The notes below the pieces were generated by a model that had not been told where the DNA came from, did not search any database, and was given only the letters and a program-made list of their open reading frames with translations. From Rubrivivax sp. (GTDB taxonomy: Bacteria > Pseudomonadota > Gammaproteobacteria > Burkholderiales > Burkholderiaceae_C), in NCBI GenBank assembly GCA_016719535.1, contig JADJYX010000047.1, positions 186,001 to 250,000 of the forward strand: DNA of 64,000 nt, in the 5' to 3' direction. This document shows positions 37,614 to 46,469 of the stretch, in pieces. The position numbers and the translations under genes were made by a program. Within the stretch, counting starts at the first letter, position 1, and every line of letters starts with the position of its first letter.

Positions 37614-38672
37614 ATGGACACTCCCTGCGCCAATGCCGTGACGGCCGGGCCCGCGCCCAGGGTCGCGCTGCTATACCCCGGCGATCGGGCCGCCCGCGAC
37701 CGGGCCGACCCGGCCGCGAGCCGCTTCGTGGCGTTGTTCGAAGCCCTGGCTGCGGCCGGCGTGAACGCCGAGCCCGCCGTCTGGCACGACGACTTTGCCG
37801 ACGAGGTGAAGGACCAGCTGCGCGGCGTGCAGGCGGTGCTGGTGTGGTGCAACCCGATCGAAGACGGCCGCCGTCGCGATCGTCTCGATGCGCTGCTGCG
37901 TGAGGTGGCGGCGACGGGCGTGCTGGTCAGCGCGCATCCCGACGCCATCCTGCGGCTGGGCACCAAGGACGTGTTGTTCGAGACGCGCGCGCTGCCCTTC
38001 GGCAGCGACGTGCACCGCATCGACAGCGTGGCGCAACTGGCGGCGGAATTGCCGCCGCGGCTGCGTCAGGGTGCACGCGTGCTCAAGCAGCATCGGGGCC
38101 ACAGCGGCATCGGCGTGTGGCGGGTCGAGGCATCGGACGACGGTGCGCTGACCGTGCAGCACGCGCAGCGCGGCAGCACGCCGCAGCGTTCGAGCCTGGC
38201 GGACCTGCAGGCGACGCTGGCGCCCTATTTCGAGCCCGCCGCGGGCGGGCACATGATCGACCAGCCTTGGCAGCCACGCCTGGTCGAAGGCATGGTGCGC
38301 GCCTATCTGGTGGAGGACCGCGTGGCGGGCTTCGGCCTGCAGGCCGTGAACGCCCTCCATCCCGATGCACCGCTGCCCGGGCCGCGTCTGTACCACGGGC
38401 GCGAGCTGCCCGGCTTGCAGACGCTGCGGCAGCAACTGGAGTCCAGCTGGATCACGCAGCTGTGCGAGTGCGTCGGCCTGGCGCACGACCGGCTGCCCCT
38501 GCTGTGGGACTGCGACTTCATGCTGGGTGAGCCGGCAGCCGACGGCGCGCAGCGCTTCGTGCTGTGCGAGATCAATGTCAGCAGCGTGTCGCCATTTCCG
38601 CCAGCGGCGATCGCGCCGCTCGTCCAGGCGGTGAGGCGTCGTGTCGGCATGCCGCTGGGGAGTCCGTCCTGA
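37614..38672 (+). CDS. Cj0069-like protein (ATP-grasp-like)
   Basis: This 352-residue cytoplasmic protein starts with VALLYPGDRAARDRA and contains LRLGTKDVLFETRALPFGSDV, VLKQHRGHSGIGVWRVE and LCEINVSSVSPFPP. The arrangement of a lysine-containing KQHRGHSGIGVW loop and a late E-I-N motif resembles ATP-grasp ligases. I recall such proteins as the Cj0069 family. No function is established. It overlaps the following gene by one base. Confidence 0.6.
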   Translation: MDTPCANAVTAGPAPRVALLYPGDRAARDRADPAASRFVALFEALAAAGVNAEPAVWHDDFADEVKDQLRGVQAVLVWCNPIEDGRRRDRLDALLREVAATGVLVSAHPDAILRLGTKDVLFETRALPFGSDVHRIDSVAQLAAELPPRLRQGARVLKQHRGHSGIGVWRVEASDDGALTVQHAQRGSTPQRSSLADLQATLAPYFEPAAGGHMIDQPWQPRLVEGMVRAYLVEDRVAGFGLQAVNALHPDAPLPGPRLYHGRELPGLQTLRQQLESSWITQLCECVGLAHDRLPLLWDCDFMLGEPAADGAQRFVLCEINVSSVSPFPPAAIAPLVQAVRRRVGMPLGSPS

Positions 38673-39601
38673 TGGCACGCCGTACCGCAGCCAGGCTGCT
38701 GGTCGCCCTGTTCGCTGCGCAGGCTCTCGTGGTCGACGCCGTCGAGGTCCGTTTCGAGCGGGTGGCCGACAACGTCTACGCCCATGTCGGCGACATCGCC
38801 GCGCGCAGCGTCGCCAACGAAGGGTTGAACGCCAACATCGGCCTGGTGGTGACGCCGGCGGGTGCGGTGCTGATCGACAGCGGCGCCACCTTCCGCAGCG
38901 CACGCGACATCCACGCGGCCATCCGGGCGGTCACGTCGCAGCCCGTTCGCTGGGTCATCAATACCGGGGGCCAGGACCACCGCTGGCTCGGCAACGGCTA
39001 TTTCGAGGCCCAGGGTGCCGATCTCATCGCGCATGCGGCCGCCGTGCCCGACATGCGATCGCGCGGCGGCGATCAGCTGACGGCGCTGCGCACGCTGCTC
39101 AACGCGGCCGCGGAGGGCACGGTGCCGACGCTGCCCAGGCGGCTGCTGCACGGCGCCGACAACCGCCTCGAGCTGGGCGGCACGGTGTTCGAATTCCGCC
39201 ACCGCGGCGGCGGTCACACGCCGGGGGACATGATGGTCTGGCTGCCACAGGCGCAGGTGGCGTTTGCCGGTGACATCGTCTATGTCGACCGGCTGCTGGG
39301 CGTGCTGCCGGTCAGCAACACCCGGGCGTGGCTGGAGACCTTCGCGGGGCTGGCGCAGTGGGCACCGATGCGCATCGTGCCGGGCCATGGCAGTGTCACC
39401 GACCTGGCCACGGCGCGCGCGCAGACCGCGGCCTACCTGCAGGCCCTGCGCGCCCACATGAAACGCGCGGTCGAGCAGGGCGTCGATATCGGCGAGGCGG
39501 TGAAGTCCTTCGACGCCACGCCCTTCCTGCAACTGGCGAATGCGGCCGAGCTGAACCCCGGCAACGCCAGTCGCACCTATCTCGAGGTCGAGCGGGAGTG
39601 A
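38672..39601 (+). CDS. secreted metallo-beta-lactamase-fold protein with degenerate metal motif
   Basis: This 309-residue protein has a signal peptide (MARRTAARLLVALFAAQALVV) and a metallo-beta-lactamase fold. The canonical HxHxDH is replaced by NTGGQDHRWLGNG, losing the first two histidines, while GGGHTPGDMMVWLP, AGDIVYVDR and PGHG remain. It resembles quinoprotein-relay hydrolases. With only part of the metal site it may bind one zinc or have another role. The start ATG overlaps the upstream stop (TGATG). Confidence 0.72.
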   Translation: MARRTAARLLVALFAAQALVVDAVEVRFERVADNVYAHVGDIAARSVANEGLNANIGLVVTPAGAVLIDSGATFRSARDIHAAIRAVTSQPVRWVINTGGQDHRWLGNGYFEAQGADLIAHAAAVPDMRSRGGDQLTALRTLLNAAAEGTVPTLPRRLLHGADNRLELGGTVFEFRHRGGGHTPGDMMVWLPQAQVAFAGDIVYVDRLLGVLPVSNTRAWLETFAGLAQWAPMRIVPGHGSVTDLATARAQTAAYLQALRAHMKRAVEQGVDIGEAVKSFDATPFLQLANAAELNPGNASRTYLEVERE

Positions 39602-39637
39602 ACGGCGTCTTCGTCCGCCGTTTGCTGGAGCCTGGAC

Positions 39638-40048
39638 ATGCTGCCTTTCACGCGCGAGCAGTTCCCCGGCGTCTTTGCCGACCGCAACACGGCCGTCCGG
39701 CCGGTGCAGGGGGTGGCCTGCGTGCTCGGCCTGGCCGTGGTGGCAGCGCTGCTGCGGCCATCGCCGCCGGGTCACGGCTGGTCAATCGTGGGCGGCAGCG
39801 CAGCCTTCATGCCCGGCGTGCCGCAGGACTGGCCCTTGCTCTTCAGCGGACTGACGATCGTGCTGCTGGTGTGGCGTGATCGTCGGCGCGCCGAAGTGCC
39901 CGAGGCGGCGCAGGCCGAGGTTCTCGAATGTCAGTGCCGATGGGCATGGTGCGCGTCCGGCACGTGGGCGTGCGCATGTTGCAGCGGTTCGTGCCGGTGT
40001 CGGTGGCTGTGTTCGCCCTCCGGCATGGGATCGTGCACGTGGTCGTGA
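39638..40048 (+). pseudogene. DUF6064-like remnant with internal deletion
   Basis: The ORF starts like DUF6064 membrane proteins (MLPFTREQFPGVFADRNTAV) and after about 50 residues jumps to what looks like the family C-terminus (GGSAAFMPGVPQDWPLLFSG). The central membrane segments are missing in frame. The last 40 residues are Cys/Trp-rich nonsense because they run antisense through the His-rich tail of the EamA gene. I regard it as a decayed copy; a short two-helix protein cannot be excluded. Confidence 0.5.
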
Positions 40049-40995
40049 TGCCCGTCGTCGTGACGGTGCGCGTGTTCATGCTCCAGCGCCTCGTGCGCAT
40101 GGGCGTGATCGTGTGATTCGGCCAGGTGCAGCACCACGCCGGCCAGCATCAGCCCACTGCCCAGGGCCATCAGGGCGCTGGCGGATCGGTCGCCGAGCGC
40201 CACCGCCAGCGCGGCGCCGATGAAGGGCGCAAAGGCGAACACCGAGCCGGTGCGCGCGGCGCCGAAGGCCCGTTGCGCCAGCAGGTACAAGCGCAGGCTC
40301 AGGCCGTAGCCGGTGGCGCCGATGGCGAACAAGGCCAGTGCGGCGACGGCCGAGGGCAGGGGTTCGCCAAAGACGACCGCCAGCAGCGCGGTTGCGGTCG
40401 CACCCAGCAGCGCCTTGGCCATCACCACCTGCCCGGGGTCGCGCTCGGCCAGCGCGCGCGACAGCGTGTTGTCCACGCCCCAGGCTGCGGTGGCCAGCAG
40501 CACGGCCAGCAGGCCCCACAGCTGGGCGCCGCCCGAACCAGTCTTCAGGCCCTGGTCGAGCACCAGCACCATGCCGCCGGCCAGCAGCAGGGCCATCGCC
40601 GTCCAGACGCGGCCGTCCAGGGTCTCGCGGTACAGGCGCCAGGCCAGCACGGCGGTGAACAGGGCTTCCAGCGTCAGCATCAGCGACGCACTGGTGCCGC
40701 TGGTGTGCTGCAGCCCCCAGGCCAGTGCCACGGGTCCGACGACGGCGCCGAAGCCGGCCATGGCCAGCAGGCGCGTCAGGTCGCTGCGCTGCAGGCGGGC
40801 TTCGCGATCGGTGCGCTGGCGCGACAGCAGGCCGACGGCAGCGGCCCCGGCATAGAGCAAAGCTGCCGTGCCGAACGCCCCGAGCCCGACACCGAACTGC
40901 TGCACCAGCGGCGTGCTGGCGCCGAACAGCGCCGCAGCCAGCAGGGCCAGCAGCCCGCCACGGAGGGCGGGCAGGGACTGCGCAGCCCGGGCCAC
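39931..40995 (-). CDS. EamA/DMT family transporter with His-rich tail
   Basis: This 354-residue inner-membrane protein has about ten transmembrane helices in two EamA repeats (LLALLAAALFGASTPLVQQ; LLAVLLATAAWGVDNTLSR). The last 65 residues hold about two dozen histidines mixed with Asp and Glu (for example DHAHAHEALEHEHAHRH). Such tails bind zinc, nickel or cobalt. The gene is directly downstream of a periplasmic protein of the metal-efflux cluster, with adjoining stop and start, which suggests a metal-related rather than metabolite role. The substrate is unknown. Confidence 0.85.
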   Translation of the reverse strand: MARAAQSLPALRGGLLALLAAALFGASTPLVQQFGVGLGAFGTAALLYAGAAAVGLLSRQRTDREARLQRSDLTRLLAMAGFGAVVGPVALAWGLQHTSGTSASLMLTLEALFTAVLAWRLYRETLDGRVWTAMALLLAGGMVLVLDQGLKTGSGGAQLWGLLAVLLATAAWGVDNTLSRALAERDPGQVVMAKALLGATATALLAVVFGEPLPSAVAALALFAIGATGYGLSLRLYLLAQRAFGAARTGSVFAFAPFIGAALAVALGDRSASALMALGSGLMLAGVVLHLAESHDHAHAHEALEHEHAHRHDDGHHDHVHDPMPEGEHSHRHRHEPLQHAHAHVPDAHHAHRH

Positions 40996-41370
40996 TTATT
41001 TGACGGTGAAGCGCACCGTGATGACCTTGGCGGCCGGCGTCGTCAACGCGGCGACCACCTTCGCACCCTTGGCCAGCTTGACGCCCCTGGCTTCGAGCTT
41101 GTCGCCCGCCACCACCAGATCGGCCTCCGACTTCTCGGCGCCATTCAAGACGGTGAGCCTGCCCTTCAGGCCCGTGGGGACCATCGGCTTGCCGTGGTCT
41201 TCGACATAGATCGCCGCGCCAGCGGGCGTGCCGACCAGCTCGAAGCCCAGATCGCTGGCCATGGCGACCACACCGCCATGCCTGGCCTGGGCGCCGCCAT
41301 GGGCCAGCGCCACGTTGAACGACAGCGCGGACAGGCCGAGCACGACCACGGTCAAAAGATTCTTCATCAT
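40996..41370 (-). CDS. small periplasmic protein of the metal-efflux cluster
   Basis: This 124-residue protein has a signal peptide (MMKNLLTVVVLGLSALSFN, cleavage after ALA) and a mature start HGGAQARHGG with two histidines. The remainder contains FELVGTPAGAAIYVEDHGKP and a basic GDKLEARGVKLAKGAKVV region. Similar proteins accompany czc/cus genes in Burkholderiales. A periplasmic metal-binding or chaperone role is inferred from His content and context. Confidence 0.75.
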   Translation of the reverse strand: MMKNLLTVVVLGLSALSFNVALAHGGAQARHGGVVAMASDLGFELVGTPAGAAIYVEDHGKPMVPTGLKGRLTVLNGAEKSEADLVVAGDKLEARGVKLAKGAKVVAALTTPAAKVITVRFTVK

Positions 41371-41435
41371 TGCTTCGATCTCCTGCGAGGGTGCGGCGCA
41401 CTGAGACAGGCGGCGCCGCCGGGCCTGATTTCAAC

Positions 41436-44400
41436 TCAATAGGCTTGCCAGGGGCCGGCGACACCCTGCGGCGGATCGGGATCGGGCTGGCTCAGCCGCC
41501 GGGTGGCCTTCTCGCCGAAGAGCCAGAACAGCACCGGCGTCAGCAGCGTATCCAGCAGCGTCGAGCTGACCAGGCCGCCGAAGATCACCACCGCCACCGG
41601 GTGCAGGATCTCCTTGCCCGGGGCATCGGCGGCCAGCAGCAGCGGCGTCAGCGCGAAGGCCGCCACCAGCGCCGTCATCAGCACCGGCGTCAGCCGCTCC
41701 AGCGAGCCGCGCACGATCATCGCCTGGCCGAAGGACTCACCCTCGAACCGGCACAGGTTGATGTAGTGGCTGATCTTCAGGATGCCGTTGCGCGTGGCGA
41801 TGCCGGCCAGCGTGATGAAGCCCACCATCGACGCCACCGACAGGCTCACGCCCGCGATCCACATCGCCACCACCGAGCCGATCAGCGCCAGCGGGATGTT
41901 GGCCATGACGATGCCGGCCAGCACCACCGACTGGTAGCGCGAATACAGCACCAGGAACATCATCGCCAGCGACACCACCGACAGGCCGGCGATCAGCCGC
42001 GTGGCCTGCTCCTGTGCCTGAAACTGGCCCTCCAGGCTGACGAAGTTGCCGCTCGGCAAGGGTGTGCGATCGATGATGCGGCGGATGTCGGCGATCACGC
42101 GCCCCATGTCGCCGCCATCGGTATTGGCATAGACGATGATGCGGCGGCGTCCGTTCTCGCGCCCGATCTGGTTCGGCCCGTCGGTCTCTTCCACCGTCGC
42201 GATGCTCGACACCGGGATGCGGCCGGCCGGCGTATCGATCAGCGTGCGCGCCAGGTCCTGCGGGCTGCGCTGGTGGTCGGGCAGGCGCAGCACCAGGTCA
42301 TAGCGGCGCGGGCCGTCGACGATCTGCGCGCCCGCGTTCGGATGAGCGCCGTCGGTCAGCGCCTGCAGCACGCGGATCGCCTCGCCCGGCGCCAGGCCCA
42401 TCTGCGCGGCCTTGCGGTGGTCCAGGCGCACGGTGATCTGCGGGATCAGCACCTGCTTCTCGACCGTCAGATCGACCAGGCCGGGCACGCCTGCCAGCTG
42501 TGCGCGCAGTGTCTCGGCCAGGCCGCGCAGCGTGTCGGTGTCGTCGCCGAAGATCTTGACCGCGATCTGCGCGCGCACGCCGGACAGCAGATGGTCCAGC
42601 CGATGGCTGATCGGCTGGCCGATGGCCACCTGCGCCGGCAGCGTCGACAGCCGGTCGCGGATGTCGGCCATGACGGCTTCGCGGTCGCGGGCGTTGCCGT
42701 CTGCGCTGCGTCCGAGGTCGACGTCGATCTCGGCCGAGTGCACGCCTTCGGCGTGCTCGTCGAGCTCGGCGCGGCCGGTGCGCCGGCCCACCTGCGTGAC
42801 CTCGGGCACCTGGCGGATCAGTGTCTCGGCGACCGCGCCGATGCGGTTGGCCTCGGCCAGCGAAGTGCCCGGCTGCATCATCAGCCCCAGCACCAGGGAT
42901 CCCTCGTTGAAGGCCGGCAGAAAGGCGCGCGGGAAGAGGGGTACCGTCGCCGCGGCGGCGGCCACCGCCAGCACGGCCAGGCCGATGAGCAGCTTCGCGC
43001 GGCCGAAGGACCATTGCAGCAACTTCGTATCCTGGCGCTTGAGCCACGCCACCAGCGGGCTGTCGCCATGGTCCAGGCGCTTCATCGTCGGCAGCAGGTA
43101 GCAGCACATCACCGGCGTGACCGTCATCGAGACCAGCATCGACGCGAGGATCGAGACGATGTAGGCGATGCCCAGCGGCGTGAAGAGGCGCCCCTCGATG
43201 CCCGGCAGCGCGAACAGCGGCACGAAGACCAGCACCACGATGACGGTGGCGTAGACGATGCCCGAGCGCACCTCCACGCTGGCGCGCCGCACGACCTCCG
43301 GCACCGACAACGGGTTACCGGCCGCCCTGTTCTGCTTCAGCCGGCGCAGGATGTTCTCGACATCCACCACGGCGTCGTCGACCAGCTCGCCGATGGCGAT
43401 CGCCAGGCCACCGAGGGTCATCACGTTGATCGACTGCCCCAGCCACTGGAATACCAGCGCCGTGACGGCCAGCGACAGCGGGATCGCCACCAGCGAGATG
43501 ACCGTCGTGCGCACCGACAGCAGAAAGGCGAACAGCACGATGGCGACCATGATGGCGCCGTCGCGCAGCGCCTCGGCCACGTTGCCGATGGAGGCCTTGA
43601 TGAAGTCGGCCTGGCGGAACAGCACGCGCGGCTCGGCCATGCCCTGGGGCAGGCCTTGTTTGAGCTCGGCCAGCGCCGACTCGATCTGCGCGGTGAGCTT
43701 GACCGTATCGGCATCGGGCTGCTTCTGCACGCTGATGACGACGGCCGGCAGGCCGTTGTAGCCGGCATCGCCCCGCTTCAGGCCCGCGGCGAAGGAGACG
43801 GTGGCCACCTGCTCCAGCAGGATGGCGCGGCCATCCTTCCAGGCGACGGCAATGCCGCCCAGGTCCTCGGCGCGGTTGCTGCGGCCCAGGTGCCGGATCA
43901 GGTATTCGCGGCTGTTGAGGTCGATGAAGCCACCACCGGCATTGCGCGCCCAGCCCTCGAGGGCCTGCTCGACCTGGGTCAGCGAGACACCGAACTGCGC
44001 CAGGCGCGCCGTGTCGGGCGCGACGCGCAGCGTGCGCACCTCGCCGCCGATGGGGATCACCTGCGAGACCCCGGGAATCGACAACAGCCGCGGGCGCAGC
44101 ACGAAGTCGGCGTATTCGCGGGCCTGCATCGGCGTGGCGACAGCGGGCCCCTCGGTCGCCGGGTTCGGCCCCCGGTCCCCCGAGGGGACGGTGGGCGTCC
44201 TGCCGTCGCCTGGAACCAGGGGCAGCGCGACCAGCATCACCTCGCCCATGATCGACGACACCGGGCCCATCACCGGCGTGATGTCGCCCGGCATCTGCGC
44301 GCGCACCAGCGCCAGCCGCTCGGCCACCAGCTGGCGGTTGCGGTAGATGTCGGTGCCCCAGTCGAATTCGGCATAGACCAGCGACAGGCCCACACCCGAG

Positions 44401-44654
44401 GTCGAGCGCACGCGCGTCACGCCCGGCATGCCGTTGAGCGCGGTTTCCAGCGGGAAGGTGACGAGCTGCTCGACTTCTTCCGGCGCCATGCCGCCGGCTT
44501 CGGTGAGCACGGTGATCAGCGGCTTGTCGAGGTCGGGGAAGACGTCGACCGGCGTGCGCCAGGCCGTCATCGCGCCATACGCCATCAACAGCGCCGCCAC
44601 CGCCAGCACGAACAGGCGGTTGTGCAGGCTGTGGCGAACGATCCAGTTGAACAT
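41436..44654 (-). CDS. heavy-metal efflux RND pump (CzcA/CusA family)
   Basis: This 1072-residue inner-membrane RND transporter is of the HME group. It starts MFNWIVRHSLHNRLFVLA, has LVDDAVVDVENILRRL in TM4 with the proton-relay acidic residues, and RNGILKISHYINL near the C-terminal half. It would pump divalent or monovalent metal ions from the periplasm through an outer-membrane channel. An extra segment of about 28 residues (near 142-170, PGDGRTPTVPSGDRGPNP) interrupts the conserved SSIMGEVMLVAL...PMQAREYADF block. Metal specificity cannot be fixed by eye; the CzcI-like neighbour favours Zn/Co/Cd. Confidence 0.93.
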   Translation of the reverse strand: MFNWIVRHSLHNRLFVLAVAALLMAYGAMTAWRTPVDVFPDLDKPLITVLTEAGGMAPEEVEQLVTFPLETALNGMPGVTRVRSTSGVGLSLVYAEFDWGTDIYRNRQLVAERLALVRAQMPGDITPVMGPVSSIMGEVMLVALPLVPGDGRTPTVPSGDRGPNPATEGPAVATPMQAREYADFVLRPRLLSIPGVSQVIPIGGEVRTLRVAPDTARLAQFGVSLTQVEQALEGWARNAGGGFIDLNSREYLIRHLGRSNRAEDLGGIAVAWKDGRAILLEQVATVSFAAGLKRGDAGYNGLPAVVISVQKQPDADTVKLTAQIESALAELKQGLPQGMAEPRVLFRQADFIKASIGNVAEALRDGAIMVAIVLFAFLLSVRTTVISLVAIPLSLAVTALVFQWLGQSINVMTLGGLAIAIGELVDDAVVDVENILRRLKQNRAAGNPLSVPEVVRRASVEVRSGIVYATVIVVLVFVPLFALPGIEGRLFTPLGIAYIVSILASMLVSMTVTPVMCCYLLPTMKRLDHGDSPLVAWLKRQDTKLLQWSFGRAKLLIGLAVLAVAAAAATVPLFPRAFLPAFNEGSLVLGLMMQPGTSLAEANRIGAVAETLIRQVPEVTQVGRRTGRAELDEHAEGVHSAEIDVDLGRSADGNARDREAVMADIRDRLSTLPAQVAIGQPISHRLDHLLSGVRAQIAVKIFGDDTDTLRGLAETLRAQLAGVPGLVDLTVEKQVLIPQITVRLDHRKAAQMGLAPGEAIRVLQALTDGAHPNAGAQIVDGPRRYDLVLRLPDHQRSPQDLARTLIDTPAGRIPVSSIATVEETDGPNQIGRENGRRRIIVYANTDGGDMGRVIADIRRIIDRTPLPSGNFVSLEGQFQAQEQATRLIAGLSVVSLAMMFLVLYSRYQSVVLAGIVMANIPLALIGSVVAMWIAGVSLSVASMVGFITLAGIATRNGILKISHYINLCRFEGESFGQAMIVRGSLERLTPVLMTALVAAFALTPLLLAADAPGKEILHPVAVVIFGGLVSSTLLDTLLTPVLFWLFGEKATRRLSQPDPDPPQGVAGPWQAY
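44137..44222. repeat. GC-rich insertion in the RND pump gene
   Basis: This in-frame segment encodes about 28 residues that break a conserved block of the pump. It contains CCCCC-GA-GGGG (near 44193) and CCCCTCGGT, similar to the intergenic elements at 23464 and 51447. It looks like a captured copy of that repeat. Exact borders are approximate. Confidence 0.4.
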
Positions 44655-44667
44655 GATCGGTCCTCGT

Positions 44668-45828
44668 TCAGCGGATCTGCGCGATCAGCGGCGCGCCCTG
44701 GACGACGACGCGGTTGTCCGCGCTGAGGCCCTGCGTCACCACCACCGTACCGGCGTCCAGCGGCCGGTACCGAACCGGCTGCGGAATGAAACGCTCGGCG
44801 CCCGACTTGATCCAGACGATGGGCTCGTTGGACGGGTTGCGCACCACCGCCTGCGCCGGCAGCACCACGCCCTGGATGCGCTCCTTCGACCGCACCACCA
44901 CGGTGACCGGCTGGCCGATCGCCATGGGCAGTGCCGCGCCCGCCTTCCCGGCGCGCACGGCGAAGGTCAGCGGCAGCACACCATCGCGCAGCGAGCGCGA
45001 GGCGCCCAGCAGATGCAGCGTCACCTCGGGCACGCCCTGCAGCGAAGCGCCGTCGACGCGGGCGGCCAGCCTGGCGTCGGCCGTGGTGGCCTCCACCAGC
45101 ATGCGTGCCGGGTCCACCACCTCGAACAGCACGTCGCGCGACTCGATCACCTGACCGACCACGAGGTCGGCACGGGCGATCACGCCGCTGACCGGGGCGG
45201 TCAGGGTCTCGCGGGCCACCAGGCTGGCGCCGATGCTGCGCTCGCGCTCGGCCAGGCTGATCGCCTCGGCGCGGGCGGCCTCGATCTCCTTGCGCGGCAC
45301 CGTGCCTTCCAGGCCTTCGAGGCGCTGCACACGCTGCTCGGCCAGCTGCCGCTGCGCCCGCAGCCCGGCCAGCTGGGCCTGCTGCGCGCCCAGGGCATAG
45401 GGCTCGGCGTGGTGGCGCACGTAGGCCAGCACATCGCCGCGTTTCACCGACTGGCCGGCCACCGGCAGTCCCTTGGGACCGGGCTCGATGCGCCCGCCGT
45501 GCACGGCCTGCACGCGGCCGCTGGCGTTCGGGTCCATGATCACCCGGCCCGGCATCTCGACCGTGGCGGCGGCTTCGGACGCGGGCGCCAGCAGCGTGCG
45601 GATGGCCATGCGCCGCTGCGCGGCCTTGGGCACATTGACGCTGCCGTCGGGCAGCCGCGCCAGGCCGGAGGCATTGAGCGCCGCGCCGGGGGCGTCGAGG
45701 TGTTCGCCGTTGGGGCCATGCGCGCCGGGGGCGGCAGGCGTTGCCGACGGCCAGAGCAGGGTTGCGGCCAGCGCCACCGCGCCGACCACGGTCTGCGCGC
45801 TCATCGCGACGGGAAGGCGACGGGTCAT
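44668..45828 (-). CDS. RND efflux periplasmic adaptor (CzcB/CusB family)
   Basis: This 386-residue membrane-fusion protein links the pump to the outer-membrane channel. It has a signal peptide (MTRRLPVAMSAQTVVGAVAL, cleavage after AAA or so), a mature start with GAHGPNGEHLD, a barrel-sandwich domain (GRVQAVHGGRIEP; LTAPVSGVIARADLVVGQVIE) around a coiled-coil hairpin (about 130-210, LAEQRVQRLEGLEG) and beta-barrel region. The ATG overlaps the upstream gene stop by one base. It is 13 bases before the pump gene. Confidence 0.92.
   Translation of the reverse strand: MTRRLPVAMSAQTVVGAVALAATLLWPSATPAAPGAHGPNGEHLDAPGAALNASGLARLPDGSVNVPKAAQRRMAIRTLLAPASEAAATVEMPGRVIMDPNASGRVQAVHGGRIEPGPKGLPVAGQSVKRGDVLAYVRHHAEPYALGAQQAQLAGLRAQRQLAEQRVQRLEGLEGTVPRKEIEAARAEAISLAERERSIGASLVARETLTAPVSGVIARADLVVGQVIESRDVLFEVVDPARMLVEATTADARLAARVDGASLQGVPEVTLHLLGASRSLRDGVLPLTFAVRAGKAGAALPMAIGQPVTVVVRSKERIQGVVLPAQAVVRNPSNEPIVWIKSGAERFIPQPVRYRPLDAGTVVVTQGLSADNRVVVQGAPLIAQIR
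45698..45730. repeat. 33-bp direct repeat, copy 1
   Basis: This copy matches 46339-46371 in 32 of 33 bases. It encodes the GAHGPNGEHL motif at the mature N-terminus of the adaptor protein. Confidence 0.75.
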
Positions 45829-46469
45829 CACAGACCTCCCTGCTGCTGGCCGGCCTGGCGGCGGCGCTGGCGCCACCAGGCGATGCTGCCGATCAGGCCG
45901 AGGGCCGCGGTGCCACCGCCGATCCAGGCGGCGCGTTCGAGTTCGTGGCCATGCCCATCGCCGGGGTCGTGTCCGTGATCGTCGGCGGCCGCGGCGGTGC
46001 CCGCCCCGCCGGTGACCAGTGTGCCGTCGAGCAGGTCGCCGTCGGCGCCGGCCACCAGCGTGAAGACGAGGCCATGCTCGCCGGGTGCGGCCAGCGCCTT
46101 CAGCAAGGCGGCGTCGGAGACGACATAGTCGCCCTGTTCGGCGCGGAATGCGGCCACCGCCTTCAGCGTGCCGCTTTCGACTTCGAGCTTCGCATCCAGC
46201 ACAGGCTCGTTGGTGTCGAAACGGTCGACGACGATGATCAGTTCGCCGGCGCGCAATTCGGCGACCAGTTCGAAGGCTTCCGACTGCGCCGCGATGCGCG
46301 GCAGCGCCGAGGTGGCGCGCACCGTCGCCGGGCCGTCCAGGTGTTCGCCGTTGGGGCCATGGGCGCCGGGGCCGGCGAGGGCGGGCACAGGGGTGGCCAG
46401 CAGCAGCGCACCCAGGGCGGCCGCCAGCAGCGGCCGCGAGGTGCAGCGATGGAAGTGGATGTCGTTCAT
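45828..46469 (-). CDS. periplasmic/membrane-anchored accessory protein of metal efflux
   Basis: This 213-residue protein has a signal peptide (cleavage after ALA), a mature start GPGAHGPNGEHLDG identical in style to the adaptor protein, a beta-rich middle (FELVAELRAGELIIVVDRFDTNEPVLDA), a His/Asp-rich linker (DDHGHDPGDGHGHE, about 166-180) and one transmembrane helix near the end. It lies between the channel and adaptor genes with overlapping ends. A metal-binding or assembly role is inferred. Confidence 0.75.
   Translation of the reverse strand: MNDIHFHRCTSRPLLAAALGALLLATPVPALAGPGAHGPNGEHLDGPATVRATSALPRIAAQSEAFELVAELRAGELIIVVDRFDTNEPVLDAKLEVESGTLKAVAAFRAEQGDYVVSDAALLKALAAPGEHGLVFTLVAGADGDLLDGTLVTGGAGTAAAADDHGHDPGDGHGHELERAAWIGGGTAALGLIGSIAWWRQRRRQAGQQQGGL
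46339..46371. repeat. 33-bp direct repeat, copy 2
   Basis: This copy differs from 45698-45730 at one base and encodes the same GAHGPNGEHL peptide at the mature N-terminus of the accessory protein. Confidence 0.75.

Noticed and set aside
38564..38671. Longer N-terminus for the metallo-beta-lactamase-fold protein
   Set aside because: It would overlap the upstream gene by over 100 bases and hide the signal peptide that starts at 38672.
41370..44726. 1118-codon plus-strand reading frame opposite the RND pump
   Set aside because: It is composed mostly of Arg, His, Gln and Asp, which is the shadow pattern of the pump gene on the other strand.
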